A DNA stretch of 20,210 nt from Pseudomonadota bacterium (GCA_027592105.1 JAQCLA010000016.1:1-20210), one strand, 5' to 3'; counted from the first letter of the stretch, positions 6,338 to 15,632 are shown. The notes: generated from the sequence alone by a model not told the origin. Numbers and translations are program-made.

Positions 6338-7000
6338 ATGGATATTCTCACAAAGACCCGCAACCATAGCGCGGCCTTGGCCGATTATCTGACTGGGGTG
6401 ATGGCATGCGCGGCAGGTCCGGTGCCAGATGACGGGTTATGCCTGCATCTTTGGCGTCTCGAGCATGTCGCCGTCACCTGTGATTGGATCGATCCTACCT
6501 ATCGACGGCAGTTGGCCTTGGCCTTGGAGGCTGCGTGGCGCGATGGGATCAGTGCGGCGTCACCGGTGGGATGGCGGATCATGCTTTATCAAGATATCAT
6601 ACCCACACTTGCCCTACGCCCCATCAGCGATCGGGCCATGCCCCTGCCCGGTGCCGCGCGAGTCGTCTCTGATCCGGGCGATGTCTTGATGGCCTATCAC
6701 CGCGCGCCTTGGCCCAGCGATGATGCTTTGCCGGTCTATGTGCCGGGCGCGCAGGAAATCTTGGACGTCATCACCGCGCATCAAGGCAGCCTTGGCCGCC
6801 ATGCCGCTTCAGCCCTTGGGTTAAAACCCGGCAGTTTGCGCTTCGTGATCGAACAAGACGGGCTGGCGCGCGCGGTCAATATGATCCGCGCCGATCATGG
6901 CCGAGCCTTGGCGCGTTTCCGTGCGCCCCAAGGTGGGGTGGCGCAACCCTATCTCATCTACCAAGACACCATCGGCGCTGTGCCGTCTGCAATTAGCTGA
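6338..7000 (+). CDS. Hypothetical protein, no family recognised
   Basis: A 220-residue soluble protein I cannot assign. The N-terminal half is helical with several Trp and Cys residues (LCLHLWRLEHVAVTCDWI, about 34-51; WRDGISAASPVGWRIML, about 67-83). The C-terminal half (about 135-200) contains QEILDVITAHQGSLGRHA and LARAVNMIRADHGRALARF, which could form a helical DNA- or protein-binding bundle, but no definite helix-turn-helix is evident. The ribosome site is weak (GGCGGTG five bases before the ATG). It begins 71 bases after the small helical gene and overlaps the convergent DUF1330 gene by 8 bases at its 3' end. No longer credible frame competes over this stretch. It may be a lineage-restricted gene. 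Confidence 0.72.
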   Translation: MDILTKTRNHSAALADYLTGVMACAAGPVPDDGLCLHLWRLEHVAVTCDWIDPTYRRQLALALEAAWRDGISAASPVGWRIMLYQDIIPTLALRPISDRAMPLPGAARVVSDPGDVLMAYHRAPWPSDDALPVYVPGAQEILDVITAHQGSLGRHAASALGLKPGSLRFVIEQDGLARAVNMIRADHGRALARFRAPQGGVAQPYLIYQDTIGAVPSAIS

Positions 7001-7283
7001 CCGCCTCGACCAGCACCAATTCGCGCTCACATGCCCCTTCGGCATGGCTGATCGCTTCTTGGTAGGCGGCACTCTCGTAGCAGGCATTGGCCGCCTCAAG
7101 ACTTGGAAAAATCGCTACGACATTGCGGGGATGGGCGCGGCCTTCTTTCTGGATGGCCGTGCCACCACGCACGACAAACTCACCCCCATGCGCCGCGATG
7201 GCTTGGGTCGCCAGCGCCGCGTAGCGGCCATAGGCGGCGTCATCGGTGACGGTCACATGTGCAATCCAATAAGCCTTTGGCAT
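6993..7283 (-). CDS. DUF1330 family protein
   Basis: A 96-residue ferredoxin-like alpha/beta-barrel protein of the DUF1330 family. Diagnostic stretches are AYWIAHVTVTD (4-14), the Tyr-rich YGRYAAL (18-24), the GGEFVVRGG turn (33-41) and the run RNVVAIFPSLEAANACYESAAYQ (53-75; key Phe, Pro, Ser, Ala, Tyr). No enzymatic activity is firmly established for the family. The ATG at 7283 lies three bases after the alaS stop, and its ribosome site GAAGGGAG lies within the last alaS codons, so it should be translated from the alaS message. Its stop overlaps the end of the convergent 220-residue gene. Confidence 0.9.
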   Translation of the reverse strand: MPKAYWIAHVTVTDDAAYGRYAALATQAIAAHGGEFVVRGGTAIQKEGRAHPRNVVAIFPSLEAANACYESAAYQEAISHAEGACERELVLVEAVS

Positions 7284-7286
7284 GAG

Positions 7287-9947
7287 TTATACTCCCTTCA
7301 AAACCGCTTGCGCGGCAGAAATGGCGGCAGGCGCATTCGCAACATCCTTACCGCCGCCTTGGGCGAAATCGGCCCGGCCACCGCCGCCTTGGCCACCCAG
7401 TTCGGCCACCGCCGCACGCACCAGTTCGACGGCCGAAAGTCGCCCGGTCAGATCATCGGTCACACCGGCCGCAACAGCGGCCTTGCCCCCCGTATCGGCA
7501 ATCAGCAAGACCGCGCCCGAGCCCAAGCGCGCCTTGTGATCATCGATCAAACCCGCCAGATCGCGTGCGGTTACGCCGCCAAGGGCTTGGGCGTGAAAGG
7601 CGATGCCATTGACGCTTTCCACCGCGGCTGCCGCTTGATCCGCGCCACCCGCCATCGCCAATTGGCGGCGCAGTTGCGCCACCTCATTCTCAAGCCGCTT
7701 GCGCTCATCTTTCAGGATGCGCACACGCTCCAACACCTCATCGGCGGTGGTATTCATCTCTTGCGTCAAAGCTTGCATGCGCCGCTCCTGACCCGTCAGA
7801 TAGGCCAAGGCAGCGGACCCTGTCAGCGCCTCGATCCGGCGCACCCCCGAGGACGAGGCGCTATCACCAAGCGCCACGAAAAGGCCGATATCGCCTGTTT
7901 GGCGCACATGGGTGCCACCGCAAAGTTCCAGCGAATAAGTCTGGCCATCCATGCCCTTGCCAGACCCCGCTTGGCTGCCCATCGACACCACGCGCACCTC
8001 GTCGCCGTATTTCTCGCCGAACAAGGCCTGCGCGCCTAGATCGCGCGCCTCATCAGGTGTCATGATCCGGGTTTCCACGGCACTGTTCTGACGGATGAAG
8101 GTATTCACCTCGGCCTCGACCTGCGCCAATTCCTCTGCGCTCAGCGCCTTGGCATGGCTGAAGTCAAAACGCAGCCTGTCAGGCGCGTTGAGCGAGCCAC
8201 GCTGGGCGACATGATCGCCAAGTGCGCGGCGCAGCGCCTCGTGCAGCAGGTGGGTGGCCGAGTGATTGGCGCGGATGTCGGCGCGCCGCGCGTGATCGAC
8301 GACAAGTTCGGCCCCTTGCCCGGGCAAGATTTCGCCGCTCACGACCTCGGCCATATGCAAGAACAGCCCCGCCACCTTCTTGGTGTCATTCACCCGCGCT
8401 GTGCCGCTTGCCGTGCGGATCAGGCCGGTATCACCGACTTGGCCACCGGATTCGGCATAAAACGGTGTCTGGTTGACGATGATGGCCAACAATTCGCCCG
8501 CGGTCGCGCGCGCTTGCACGATGCCATCACGCACCAATGCGGTGATCTGCCCCTCGGCGATCTCGGTATCATAGCCCAAGAACTCCGTCGGCCCGCCTTG
8601 ATCGGCAAGATCGAACCAGATCGCGGCGTCGGCTGCCTCGCCCGAGCCGGACCAAGCCGCACGCGCCTTGGCCTTTTGCGCATCCATCGCGGCATCAAAG
8701 CCGGATGTATCGACCGCGCGGCCCTTTTCGCGCAACGCATCTTGCGTCAGATCCAGCGGAAAGCCGAAGGTGTCGTAAAGTTTGAACGCCGCCTCACCGG
8801 GAAGGGCCTGCCCATCGGGAAGCTGGGCCAACTCATCTTCAAGCAGCTTGAGCCCACGATCCAGCGTGGTGCGGAAACGCTCTTCTTCCAGCTTCAATGT
8901 CTCGGTGATCAGCGCCTGCGCGCGGCCCAACTCCGGATAGGCTTGGCCCATCTGGGTGACCAGCGCCGGCACCAGCTTATGCATCATCGGGTCTTTCGTG
9001 CCGAGCAAATGCGCATGGCGCATCGCGCGGCGCATGATCCGGCGCAACACATAGCCGCGCCCCTCGTTCGAGGGCATCACACCATCGGCAATCAAGAATG
9101 AACAGCTGCGAAGATGGTCGGCGATCACGCGGTGATGAATATTCTTCGGCCCGTCAGGATCGACCGAACTCGCATGCGCCGAAGCCTCGATCAGCGCGCG
9201 CATCAGATCCGTGTCGTAATTATCATGCTTGCCTTGCAACAGCGCGCCGATCCGTTCCAGCCCCATGCCGGTATCGATCGACTGCATATCAAGCGGGCGC
9301 ATCGTGCCATCGGCGAATTGCTCGTTTTGCATGAAGACGACGTTCCAGATCTCGATGAAACGATCTCCATCCTCATCCGCGCTGCCCGGCGGGCCGCCCC
9401 AGATGTGATCGCCGTGATCATAGAAAATCTCTGTGCAAGGGCCGCAGGGGCCGGTCGGACCCATCTGCCAGAAATTGTCCGAGGTCGCGATACGGATGAT
9501 CCGATCCTCGGCCACGCCCACCTTTTTCCAAAGCGCATGGGCTTCATCATCGGTGTGATAAACCGTGGCCAAAAGGCGCGATTTATCGATCCCAAAATCA
9601 CGGGTGATCAATTCCCACGCAAAGGGAATGGCATCTTCCTTGAAATAATCGCCGAAGCTGAAATTGCCCAGCATCTCGAAAAACGTGTGATGGCGCGCGG
9701 TATAGCCCACATTGTCGAGGTCATTGTGCTTACCGCCTGCGCGCACGCATTTCTGCGCGGTGGTGGCACGTTTATAGTCGCGATGCTCAAGCCCGAGAAA
9801 CAGGTTCTTGAACTGAACCATCCCCGAATTGGTGAACATCAAGGTCGGATCATTGCGCGGCACCAGCGGGCTGGAGGCCACGACCTGATGGCCGTTACGC
9901 TTAAAGTAATCGAGGAAGGTAGAACGGATATCGTTGAGGCTGGCCAT
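7287..9947 (-). CDS. alaS: Alanyl-tRNA synthetase
   Basis: Charges tRNA-Ala in the cytosol and deacylates mischarged Ser/Gly-tRNA. It is 886 residues, normal for the family. The class II catalytic core occupies about 1-250, with RNDPTLMFTNSGM (31-43), the motif-2 region KCVRAGGKHNDL (66-77) and DTGMGLER (225-232). A tRNA-recognition region with a conserved Arg-rich helix (VLRRIMRRAMRH, 300-311) follows. The editing domain zinc ligands are His562 and His566 (HSATH) with Cys676 and His680 (CGGTH). A coiled coil at about 715-765 and the C-Ala domain ending in GGGGRADFAQGGG (854-866) complete it. I chose the ATG at 9947 because MASLNDIRSTF is the usual start, although its ribosome site is weak; a GTG at 9977 would add ten residues. 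It lies downstream of recA behind a terminator. Confidence 0.97.
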   Translation of the reverse strand: MASLNDIRSTFLDYFKRNGHQVVASSPLVPRNDPTLMFTNSGMVQFKNLFLGLEHRDYKRATTAQKCVRAGGKHNDLDNVGYTARHHTFFEMLGNFSFGDYFKEDAIPFAWELITRDFGIDKSRLLATVYHTDDEAHALWKKVGVAEDRIIRIATSDNFWQMGPTGPCGPCTEIFYDHGDHIWGGPPGSADEDGDRFIEIWNVVFMQNEQFADGTMRPLDMQSIDTGMGLERIGALLQGKHDNYDTDLMRALIEASAHASSVDPDGPKNIHHRVIADHLRSCSFLIADGVMPSNEGRGYVLRRIMRRAMRHAHLLGTKDPMMHKLVPALVTQMGQAYPELGRAQALITETLKLEEERFRTTLDRGLKLLEDELAQLPDGQALPGEAAFKLYDTFGFPLDLTQDALREKGRAVDTSGFDAAMDAQKAKARAAWSGSGEAADAAIWFDLADQGGPTEFLGYDTEIAEGQITALVRDGIVQARATAGELLAIIVNQTPFYAESGGQVGDTGLIRTASGTARVNDTKKVAGLFLHMAEVVSGEILPGQGAELVVDHARRADIRANHSATHLLHEALRRALGDHVAQRGSLNAPDRLRFDFSHAKALSAEELAQVEAEVNTFIRQNSAVETRIMTPDEARDLGAQALFGEKYGDEVRVVSMGSQAGSGKGMDGQTYSLELCGGTHVRQTGDIGLFVALGDSASSSGVRRIEALTGSAALAYLTGQERRMQALTQEMNTTADEVLERVRILKDERKRLENEVAQLRRQLAMAGGADQAAAAVESVNGIAFHAQALGGVTARDLAGLIDDHKARLGSGAVLLIADTGGKAAVAAGVTDDLTGRLSAVELVRAAVAELGGQGGGGRADFAQGGGKDVANAPAAISAAQAVLKGV

Positions 9948-10044
9948 CGGATCTCGCGCGCGCAATGTTTTGATCACACGCCATCTATTCCCCTGACCCG
10001 CCCATGTCCACAGGATGATGCCCCATCACATGGTAACGAAAGGT

Positions 10045-10070
10045 GAAAGGCGGCCCGAGGGCCGCCTTTC
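10045..10070 (-). terminator. Intrinsic-type terminator after recA
   Basis: Perfect 12-base arms GAAAGGCGGCCC and GGGCCGCCTTTC around a two-base loop, 59 bases after the recA stop. This is the strongest hairpin in the window. On the minus strand it is followed by ACCTTTCG, so the U-tract is short and broken, and termination may be partial. It separates recA from alaS. Confidence 0.75.
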
Positions 10071-10128
10071 ATGCACATGCCTCGCCGGGGCATGGGCCAT
10101 TCCTGCGGACGGCCAACCGCCCGCGCGA

Positions 10129-11208
<1,080 letters not shown>

Positions 11209-11215
11209 TGCGTTG

Positions 11216-11223
11216 ACCTCCTT
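11216..11223 (-). promoter_or_regulatory. Consensus Shine-Dalgarno of recA
   Basis: AAGGAGGT, a full match to the anti-16S sequence, seven bases before the ATG at 11208. It fixes the recA start and excludes the longer upstream frame. Confidence 0.85.
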
Positions 11224-11261
11224 ATTCCACGTCGCGGCTGGCGCGGCAACGGGATGCTCAT

Positions 11262-11276
11262 GTTCACCTCTTGTTC
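11262..11276. promoter_or_regulatory. LexA (SOS) box of recA
   Basis: GTTC-N7-GTTC, the direct-repeat LexA operator established for alphaproteobacteria, is matched exactly (N7 is ACCTCTT). It lies 53-68 bases upstream of the recA start, within the recA/sulfotransferase divergent region, and is expected to repress recA until DNA damage. Confidence 0.85.
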
Positions 11277-11290
11277 TGTTTCTCTTTTGC

Positions 11291-11305
11291 AAACAAAACA
11301 AGAAC
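11291..11305. promoter_or_regulatory. Second, imperfect SOS-like box
   Basis: AAAC-N7-GAAC, one mismatch from GAAC-N7-GAAC, in the opposite orientation to the consensus box and 14 bases farther from recA. It could strengthen LexA control or extend it to the divergent gene. One mismatch in a short motif makes chance possible. Confidence 0.35.
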
Positions 11306-11394
11306 ACTTCAAGTAAAATCTTGCACGCACCCAGAATTGCGATGAAGGGTTAAGGAAAGGTTGATCCAGTGCACCCGGTAAGGGGAAGGCCGTC

Positions 11395-11991
11395 ATGTTA
11401 TTGTTCTGGAAAGCGAAACTGGTGCTTTTGGCCGTGCCAAAAACAGGCACGACCGCACTTGAGGCAGCGCTTTTGGCCCATGCCGATACGGCGATTCTCA
11501 ACCCGCCCGAGAAAAAGCATCTGACTGCGCGGCGTTGGCGCAACCAGCTTGCGCCGTTTTTCGAGAACCGTGGCGCGCGGCAGATCGAGACAATGGCGAT
11601 CATCCGTGAGCCGCGCGATTGGTTGGGCAGCTGGTATCGTTACCGCGCCCGCCCCGAGATCAGCGGGAGTGTAAGCTCGACGGCGGGGATGGATTTCGCG
11701 CAGTTCGTGACCGGTTGGCTGAGCGATCCCGAGCCAGAATATGCCCGCATCGGTCGCCAATCGCGTTTTGTCGCGAATGCCGAGGGCAAGATCATCGTCG
11801 ATCACCTGTTTCGTTATGAAGACCTGGATCAGGCGGTCGATTTCTTGCAACAGCGTTTGGGCGTCACCCTCGATCTGGCGCGACGCAATATCTCGCCGCA
11901 GGCCGATCTCTCCCTGCCCCCCGCATTGGAGGCGCGCTTGCAACGCGAAGCAGCGGCCGATTTCGACTTATGGGCGCGTTTGGGGCGGTAA
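11395..11991 (+). CDS. Sulfotransferase-like protein
   Basis: A 198-residue protein with sulfotransferase family features. The PAPS 5'-phosphosulfate-binding loop PKTGTTAL is at residues 15-22 after a short hydrophobic strand, and the 3'-phosphate-binding REPRDWLGSWYRYR segment is at 71-84. Later comes LFRYEDLDQAVDFLQQRLG (138-156), the typical 'RYEDL' segment near the C-terminal helix. It is short compared with the usual 250-300 residues but appears complete, with a good ribosome site (GGAAGG five bases before the ATG). Such enzymes transfer sulfate to sugars, lipids or proteins; the acceptor is unknown. It is a single-gene unit, divergent from recA and convergent with cckA (10-base gap). 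Confidence 0.85.
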   Translation: MLLFWKAKLVLLAVPKTGTTALEAALLAHADTAILNPPEKKHLTARRWRNQLAPFFENRGARQIETMAIIREPRDWLGSWYRYRARPEISGSVSSTAGMDFAQFVTGWLSDPEPEYARIGRQSRFVANAEGKIIVDHLFRYEDLDQAVDFLQQRLGVTLDLARRNISPQADLSLPPALEARLQREAAADFDLWARLGR

Positions 11992-12001
11992 GGCGCAGAC
12001 G

Positions 12002-14326
12002 CTAATGCAATTGGCGTTGCACCGTTTCGGTCAGATCGGCGAGCGAGAATGGCTTGGGCAAGAACACGGCATTGGGAATGGCGATCGATCCATCCTCAAT
12101 CTGGTCCTCGGCATATCCTGACACGAAGACAACCTTGACGCCGGGGCGGGCCAGCAAAGCGCGCCGCACCCATGATGGCCCATCCATGCCGGGCATGACG
12201 ACGTCGGTCAGGAACAAATCGATCTTCAGCGCCGCATCATCGAGTTTTTCCAAGGCCTCCTCGGCGCAGCCCGCTTCGATCACTGTATAGCCACGCAGCC
12301 GCAGCGCGCGTGCCGCAAAGGCGCGCACGGGGGCCTCATCCTCGACCAAAAGCACGACACCTGAGGGGTGTTCCGCACCGAGATCTGGTATCGCGCGGGA
12401 CGTTTGCGTCATGGTCGCACTTGGTTTTTGCGTAACCCCATCTTGGGCGGGCAGATCGAAAGCCGGGCAATAAATGGTGAATGTGCTGCCGACCCCGACC
12501 ACGCTATCGACGAAAATATAACCGCCCGTTTGCTTGACGATGCCATAAGCCATGCTTAGGCCCAGCCCCGTCCCCTCGCCCTGACGCTTGGTGGTGAAAA
12601 AAGGTTCGAAGATACGGTGGCATTTGTCGGGTGCGATCCCGTGGCCCTGATCGCAGACACGGATGGTGACATAACGGCCCGCCGGCACCTCGGCGCGATC
12701 ACGATAAAGTGGCTCTGTCAGGCGCACCATGCGCGTTTCCACCCGCACCTCGCCTCCGTCCGGCATCGCGTCGCGCGCATTGACCACAAGGTTCATGATC
12801 ACTTGATCAAGCTGGCGGCGATCGGCCCGGATCGGCAGCAAGCCCGGATCATGGCTAAGCGTCAGCGTGATCTTTTCGCCTACCAGCCGGTTCAGCAGAT
12901 GGGTCAATTCCCCCATCGTGTCGCGCAGATCGATAATCTCCGGCTCAAGCGTTTGCTTGCGTGAAAAGGCCAGCAATTGGCCCACAAGGGCGGCGGCACG
13001 ATTAGCGTTTTGGTTGATCTGAACCAGATCACCGTAATCAGGATCACCTTGGTCATGGCGCAACAAAAGCAGGTCGCAATGTCCAGCGATAGCTGTCAGC
13101 AAATTATTGAAATCATGCGCGATCCCGCCTGCCAACTCACCAATGGCTTGCATCTTTTGGCTTTGGACAAACTGCTGCTCCAGCGTCTTGAGTTCGGTCG
13201 CGTCATGCAGCACCGCCAAAAGCGATGGGCCCGATGCATCGGTGATGCGGCTCAGCGTGATCTGCAAGAATACCTCCTCCTCGCGGCGACGCGCGCGCAC
13301 CACCTCCGAGCGGTCGGGGATGCGTTCGGCCAAGGTATCCATTACCCAATCATTCACTGGGCGGCCCAAACCCTCGACGAATTGCGACAGCGGGCCGGTG
13401 GCGGCATCCACGATCCCGAGCAGCGTCTGCGCTTGACGATTGGAGGCAAGCAAGCACCCATCGGATCCGATATGCAGCAAGGCCACCGGCAACGACTCAA
13501 AGGCGCGCGCGGCGACAGTGGCCGCGGGTGGCTCGGCCAAGCCCGGCACGACATAGACCTCGCGCCGCCCATCGCGTGAGGGCACGATCACAGGCACCAC
13601 CGCAATGTCACCCGAAGCCCCGCTCAGCATGCTGCGCCGCCCCGCGATCACCGGGGTTTCAGCAAAGACATCGGCCAAAGCGGTCGGACGCCGCCCCAAA
13701 ACCTCGCGCATCGCGGGGTTCATCGACAAGATCGTATCCGACTGGCTGACAACCATCATCGGCAGCGCGATTCCATCGCCTGAATGTGGGGCGGCACCAC
13801 CTTGGTCATCGATGCGCCAAAAGACACCGCCCGCCAAGCGATGCGCGGTCAGACGCACAGGGCCGCGTGTCGTCAAAACGGTTTCATGCGTCGGCGGTTG
13901 ACGCTCAAGCGCTGTTTCGGTCCGAAACACTACCGCGGCGGCATTGGGCAGCATACCCAGCATCACGCGCGACATCGGTTGGCCAAGCGGCTCACCAAAG
14001 CGGCGCACGGCGGCGGCGTTGAGCGCGACAATCCCACCGGCCGCATCGCTGCAAAAACACGGCGCTGGATCATGTTCCATGATGCGCAAGGCCCCGCGCA
14101 ACATGGCGCGCAACCGCCCACGCCGCACCATCGCGGCAAGCATCACAAGCGCGCTTGCCGACAATGCACCGCCCGCGATCGCCCATAGGGCAAAAGCCCA
14201 TTGAAGGTTCTCGACCACGACAGCGGCCAAAAGCGCGATCACACCAAACAACAGCAACAGCATCGGCTGCAGCCGCGCCCATGGTGTTGGCGCAAGCCAA
14301 CGCGAAACCATCTGTTCCGATTTCAC
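12002..14326 (-). CDS. cckA: CckA, hybrid sensor histidine kinase/phosphatase of the CtrA relay
   Basis: Inner-membrane hybrid kinase that feeds phosphate through ChpT to CtrA (cell cycle in Caulobacter; motility and gene-transfer agents in Rhodobacterales). Numbering from the GTG at 14326 (774 residues): two membrane helices at about 21-38 and 43-66; PAS-like sensory regions at about 80-380; the phospho-accepting His404 in GGIAHDFNN; ATPase boxes N (NLVVNARDAM, 512-521), G1 (DQGHGI, 559-564) and G2 (GEGTGLGL, 583-590); and a C-terminal receiver (about 657-774) with Asp708 (FLTDVVMPGMDG) and Lys758. The H-box sequence SQKMQAIGELAGGIAHDFNN is characteristic of CckA. The start is uncertain: GTG 14362, GTG 14326 (GAGAGG before it) or ATG 14311. 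The upstream CtrA-type box at 14385-14399 favours the shorter ones. It is separated from rsmB by an AT-rich gap. Confidence 0.94.
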   Translation of the reverse strand: MKSEQMVSRWLAPTPWARLQPMLLLLFGVIALLAAVVVENLQWAFALWAIAGGALSASALVMLAAMVRRGRLRAMLRGALRIMEHDPAPCFCSDAAGGIVALNAAAVRRFGEPLGQPMSRVMLGMLPNAAAVVFRTETALERQPPTHETVLTTRGPVRLTAHRLAGGVFWRIDDQGGAAPHSGDGIALPMMVVSQSDTILSMNPAMREVLGRRPTALADVFAETPVIAGRRSMLSGASGDIAVVPVIVPSRDGRREVYVVPGLAEPPAATVAARAFESLPVALLHIGSDGCLLASNRQAQTLLGIVDAATGPLSQFVEGLGRPVNDWVMDTLAERIPDRSEVVRARRREEEVFLQITLSRITDASGPSLLAVLHDATELKTLEQQFVQSQKMQAIGELAGGIAHDFNNLLTAIAGHCDLLLLRHDQGDPDYGDLVQINQNANRAAALVGQLLAFSRKQTLEPEIIDLRDTMGELTHLLNRLVGEKITLTLSHDPGLLPIRADRRQLDQVIMNLVVNARDAMPDGGEVRVETRMVRLTEPLYRDRAEVPAGRYVTIRVCDQGHGIAPDKCHRIFEPFFTTKRQGEGTGLGLSMAYGIVKQTGGYIFVDSVVGVGSTFTIYCPAFDLPAQDGVTQKPSATMTQTSRAIPDLGAEHPSGVVLLVEDEAPVRAFAARALRLRGYTVIEAGCAEEALEKLDDAALKIDLFLTDVVMPGMDGPSWVRRALLARPGVKVVFVSGYAEDQIEDGSIAIPNAVFLPKPFSLADLTETVQRQLH

Positions 14327-14384
14327 TGTGCCTCTCGTTCCGATCAAGCCCCGATCCGCCACACGATGCCTAGGCTTCGAATGG

Positions 14385-14399
14385 TTAAACTAATCTTAA
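14385..14399 (-). promoter_or_regulatory. Full CtrA-type binding site upstream of cckA
   Basis: TTAA-N7-TTAA is exact; on the minus strand the second half reads TTAAC, matching the TTAA-N7-TTAAC consensus of the response regulator CtrA. It lies 58 bases before the GTG at 14326 and 22 before the GTG at 14362, within an AT-rich segment (14381-14425) that stands out from the GC-rich surroundings. CckA controls CtrA phosphorylation, so this would be a feedback loop. Motif certain, binding inferred. Confidence 0.6.
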
Positions 14400-14437
14400 G
14401 ATACAAAATTTTATCGAAAATTGCACAAGCAAGATGA

Positions 14438-15601
14438 TCAGGGCGCTCGTAGGACCGCGTGATAGAACCCGTCGGACGCCGTCAGTGGCGTATCAAAGCC
14501 TTCGAATAAGCAGTGCCAGCCAGGGTGGCGGGTCAAAAACGCCGCGATTTGCGCCGCGTTTTCGGCCTGGAAAAGCGAGCATGTCATATAAACCAATTGC
14601 CCCCCCGGCGCGATCAGGGCTGCGGCGGCGTCAAGGATCTCGGCTTGCAGCGCGACCAACCCGTCCAACCGCGCAGGCGTTAGCCGCCATTTCGCCTCAG
14701 GGTCGCGCCGCCATGTGCCAGAGCCCGAGCATGGCACATCACAAAGCACGGCCGCGAATGGGCCGGATTGCACCAAACCCTCGGTGCGGACGATATCGAT
14801 CATGGCCCCAGCGCGCGCCGCGCGCAGCGGCAAATCGGTCATGCGTTGGGGTGCCGCGTCATGGGCGGCGATGCGCTGACCCGTCAGCGCCGCGATAGCC
14901 AAAGATTTGCCCCCGCCCCCGGCGCAGTAATCCAAGATCGCCCCTTTGGGCCAATCGACAGCCAATACCGCGCGTTGCACCGACAGATCTTGGGGTTCGA
15001 TCAAGCCGTCGCGATAGGCCGCGGTCGATTTGACCTGCCGCGCCCCCGATGTCACCTCAAGCGCCGTCGCCGCGCGCGGGTCGGCCACTGTCGTGACCCC
15101 TTCGGCAGCAAGCTGGGTGATGCAGGCCTCTGGGGTTGATTTGCGGGTATTGACGCGCAGGTAAAGCGGCGCGCGGGCGTGCAAGGCGGCCAATAGCGCA
15201 GGCAGATCGGCCCCCGCGCGCTCTGCTAGCCGGTCCAGAAGCCATGGCGGCACATCATCTTGCGGATCGACCAAGGCCGGATCGGTAAAGCCCGCCAACT
15301 CGTCGGGGCGCAAGGCGGGCAGGCCATAGGCGTCACCTGTTAACACATGTTCAGGGTCAGTGCCTTGCAGCCGGCACAACCCCAAGATCAAGGCGCGCCC
15401 ATCCTCCCCGCCACCCAAACGCGCACAGCTGCCGCGCGCGCGCAAAACATCATAGACGAGGTCGCGCACCGCCGCGCGGTCCTTGGAGCCCGCATAGCGC
15501 GCGCCGCGCGCCCAATTGGTCAAGGCCTGCTCGGCGGGCTTACCAGCCTGCCAATCATCCAACACCGCAATCGCGGCGGCGGCGCGGGCCGCCGGGGTCA
15601 C
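14438..15601 (-). CDS. rsmB: 16S rRNA (cytosine-5) methyltransferase, RsmB-like
   Basis: SAM-dependent RNA m5C methyltransferase of the NOL1/NOP2/Sun family; RsmB methylates C967 of 16S rRNA. It is 387 residues. An N-terminal NusB-like helical domain (about 1-60) and a linker precede the Rossmann domain. The SAM-binding loop DYCAGGGGKS is at 224-233, motif IV DVPCSGSGTWRRDPE gives Cys291, and motif VI MTCSLFQAEN gives Cys341; these two cysteines are the release and nucleophile residues of the family. The start is GTG at 15601 with AAGGTGAT seven to fourteen bases upstream. It follows guaB by 31 bases and is probably co-transcribed with it. RsmF or another m5C enzyme is a less likely alternative because of the NusB-like N-terminus. 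Confidence 0.88.
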   Translation of the reverse strand: MTPAARAAAAIAVLDDWQAGKPAEQALTNWARGARYAGSKDRAAVRDLVYDVLRARGSCARLGGGEDGRALILGLCRLQGTDPEHVLTGDAYGLPALRPDELAGFTDPALVDPQDDVPPWLLDRLAERAGADLPALLAALHARAPLYLRVNTRKSTPEACITQLAAEGVTTVADPRAATALEVTSGARQVKSTAAYRDGLIEPQDLSVQRAVLAVDWPKGAILDYCAGGGGKSLAIAALTGQRIAAHDAAPQRMTDLPLRAARAGAMIDIVRTEGLVQSGPFAAVLCDVPCSGSGTWRRDPEAKWRLTPARLDGLVALQAEILDAAAALIAPGGQLVYMTCSLFQAENAAQIAAFLTRHPGWHCLFEGFDTPLTASDGFYHAVLRAP

Positions 15602-15632
15602 GGGATCACCTTAAGATTGCGCGACAATCTGC

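Noticed and set aside
6897..10046. Long open frames on the plus strand opposite alaS (for example 6897-8039, 8154-9101, 9114-10046)
   Set aside because: They lie entirely antisense to a complete alanyl-tRNA synthetase and read as low-complexity Arg/His/Gly/Ala sequence with no family motifs. They are the usual result of GC-rich third positions.
10076..10094. CATGCC...GGCATG inverted repeat beyond the recA terminator
   Set aside because: Arms of six bases with a GC-rich loop and no U-tract; the 12-base hairpin at 10045-10070 already explains termination.
11350..11364. TTAA-N7-TTGA near the sulfotransferase start, resembling a CtrA site
   Set aside because: The second half carries a mismatch at a key position, and the site lies just upstream of a start codon without other support; too weak to call.
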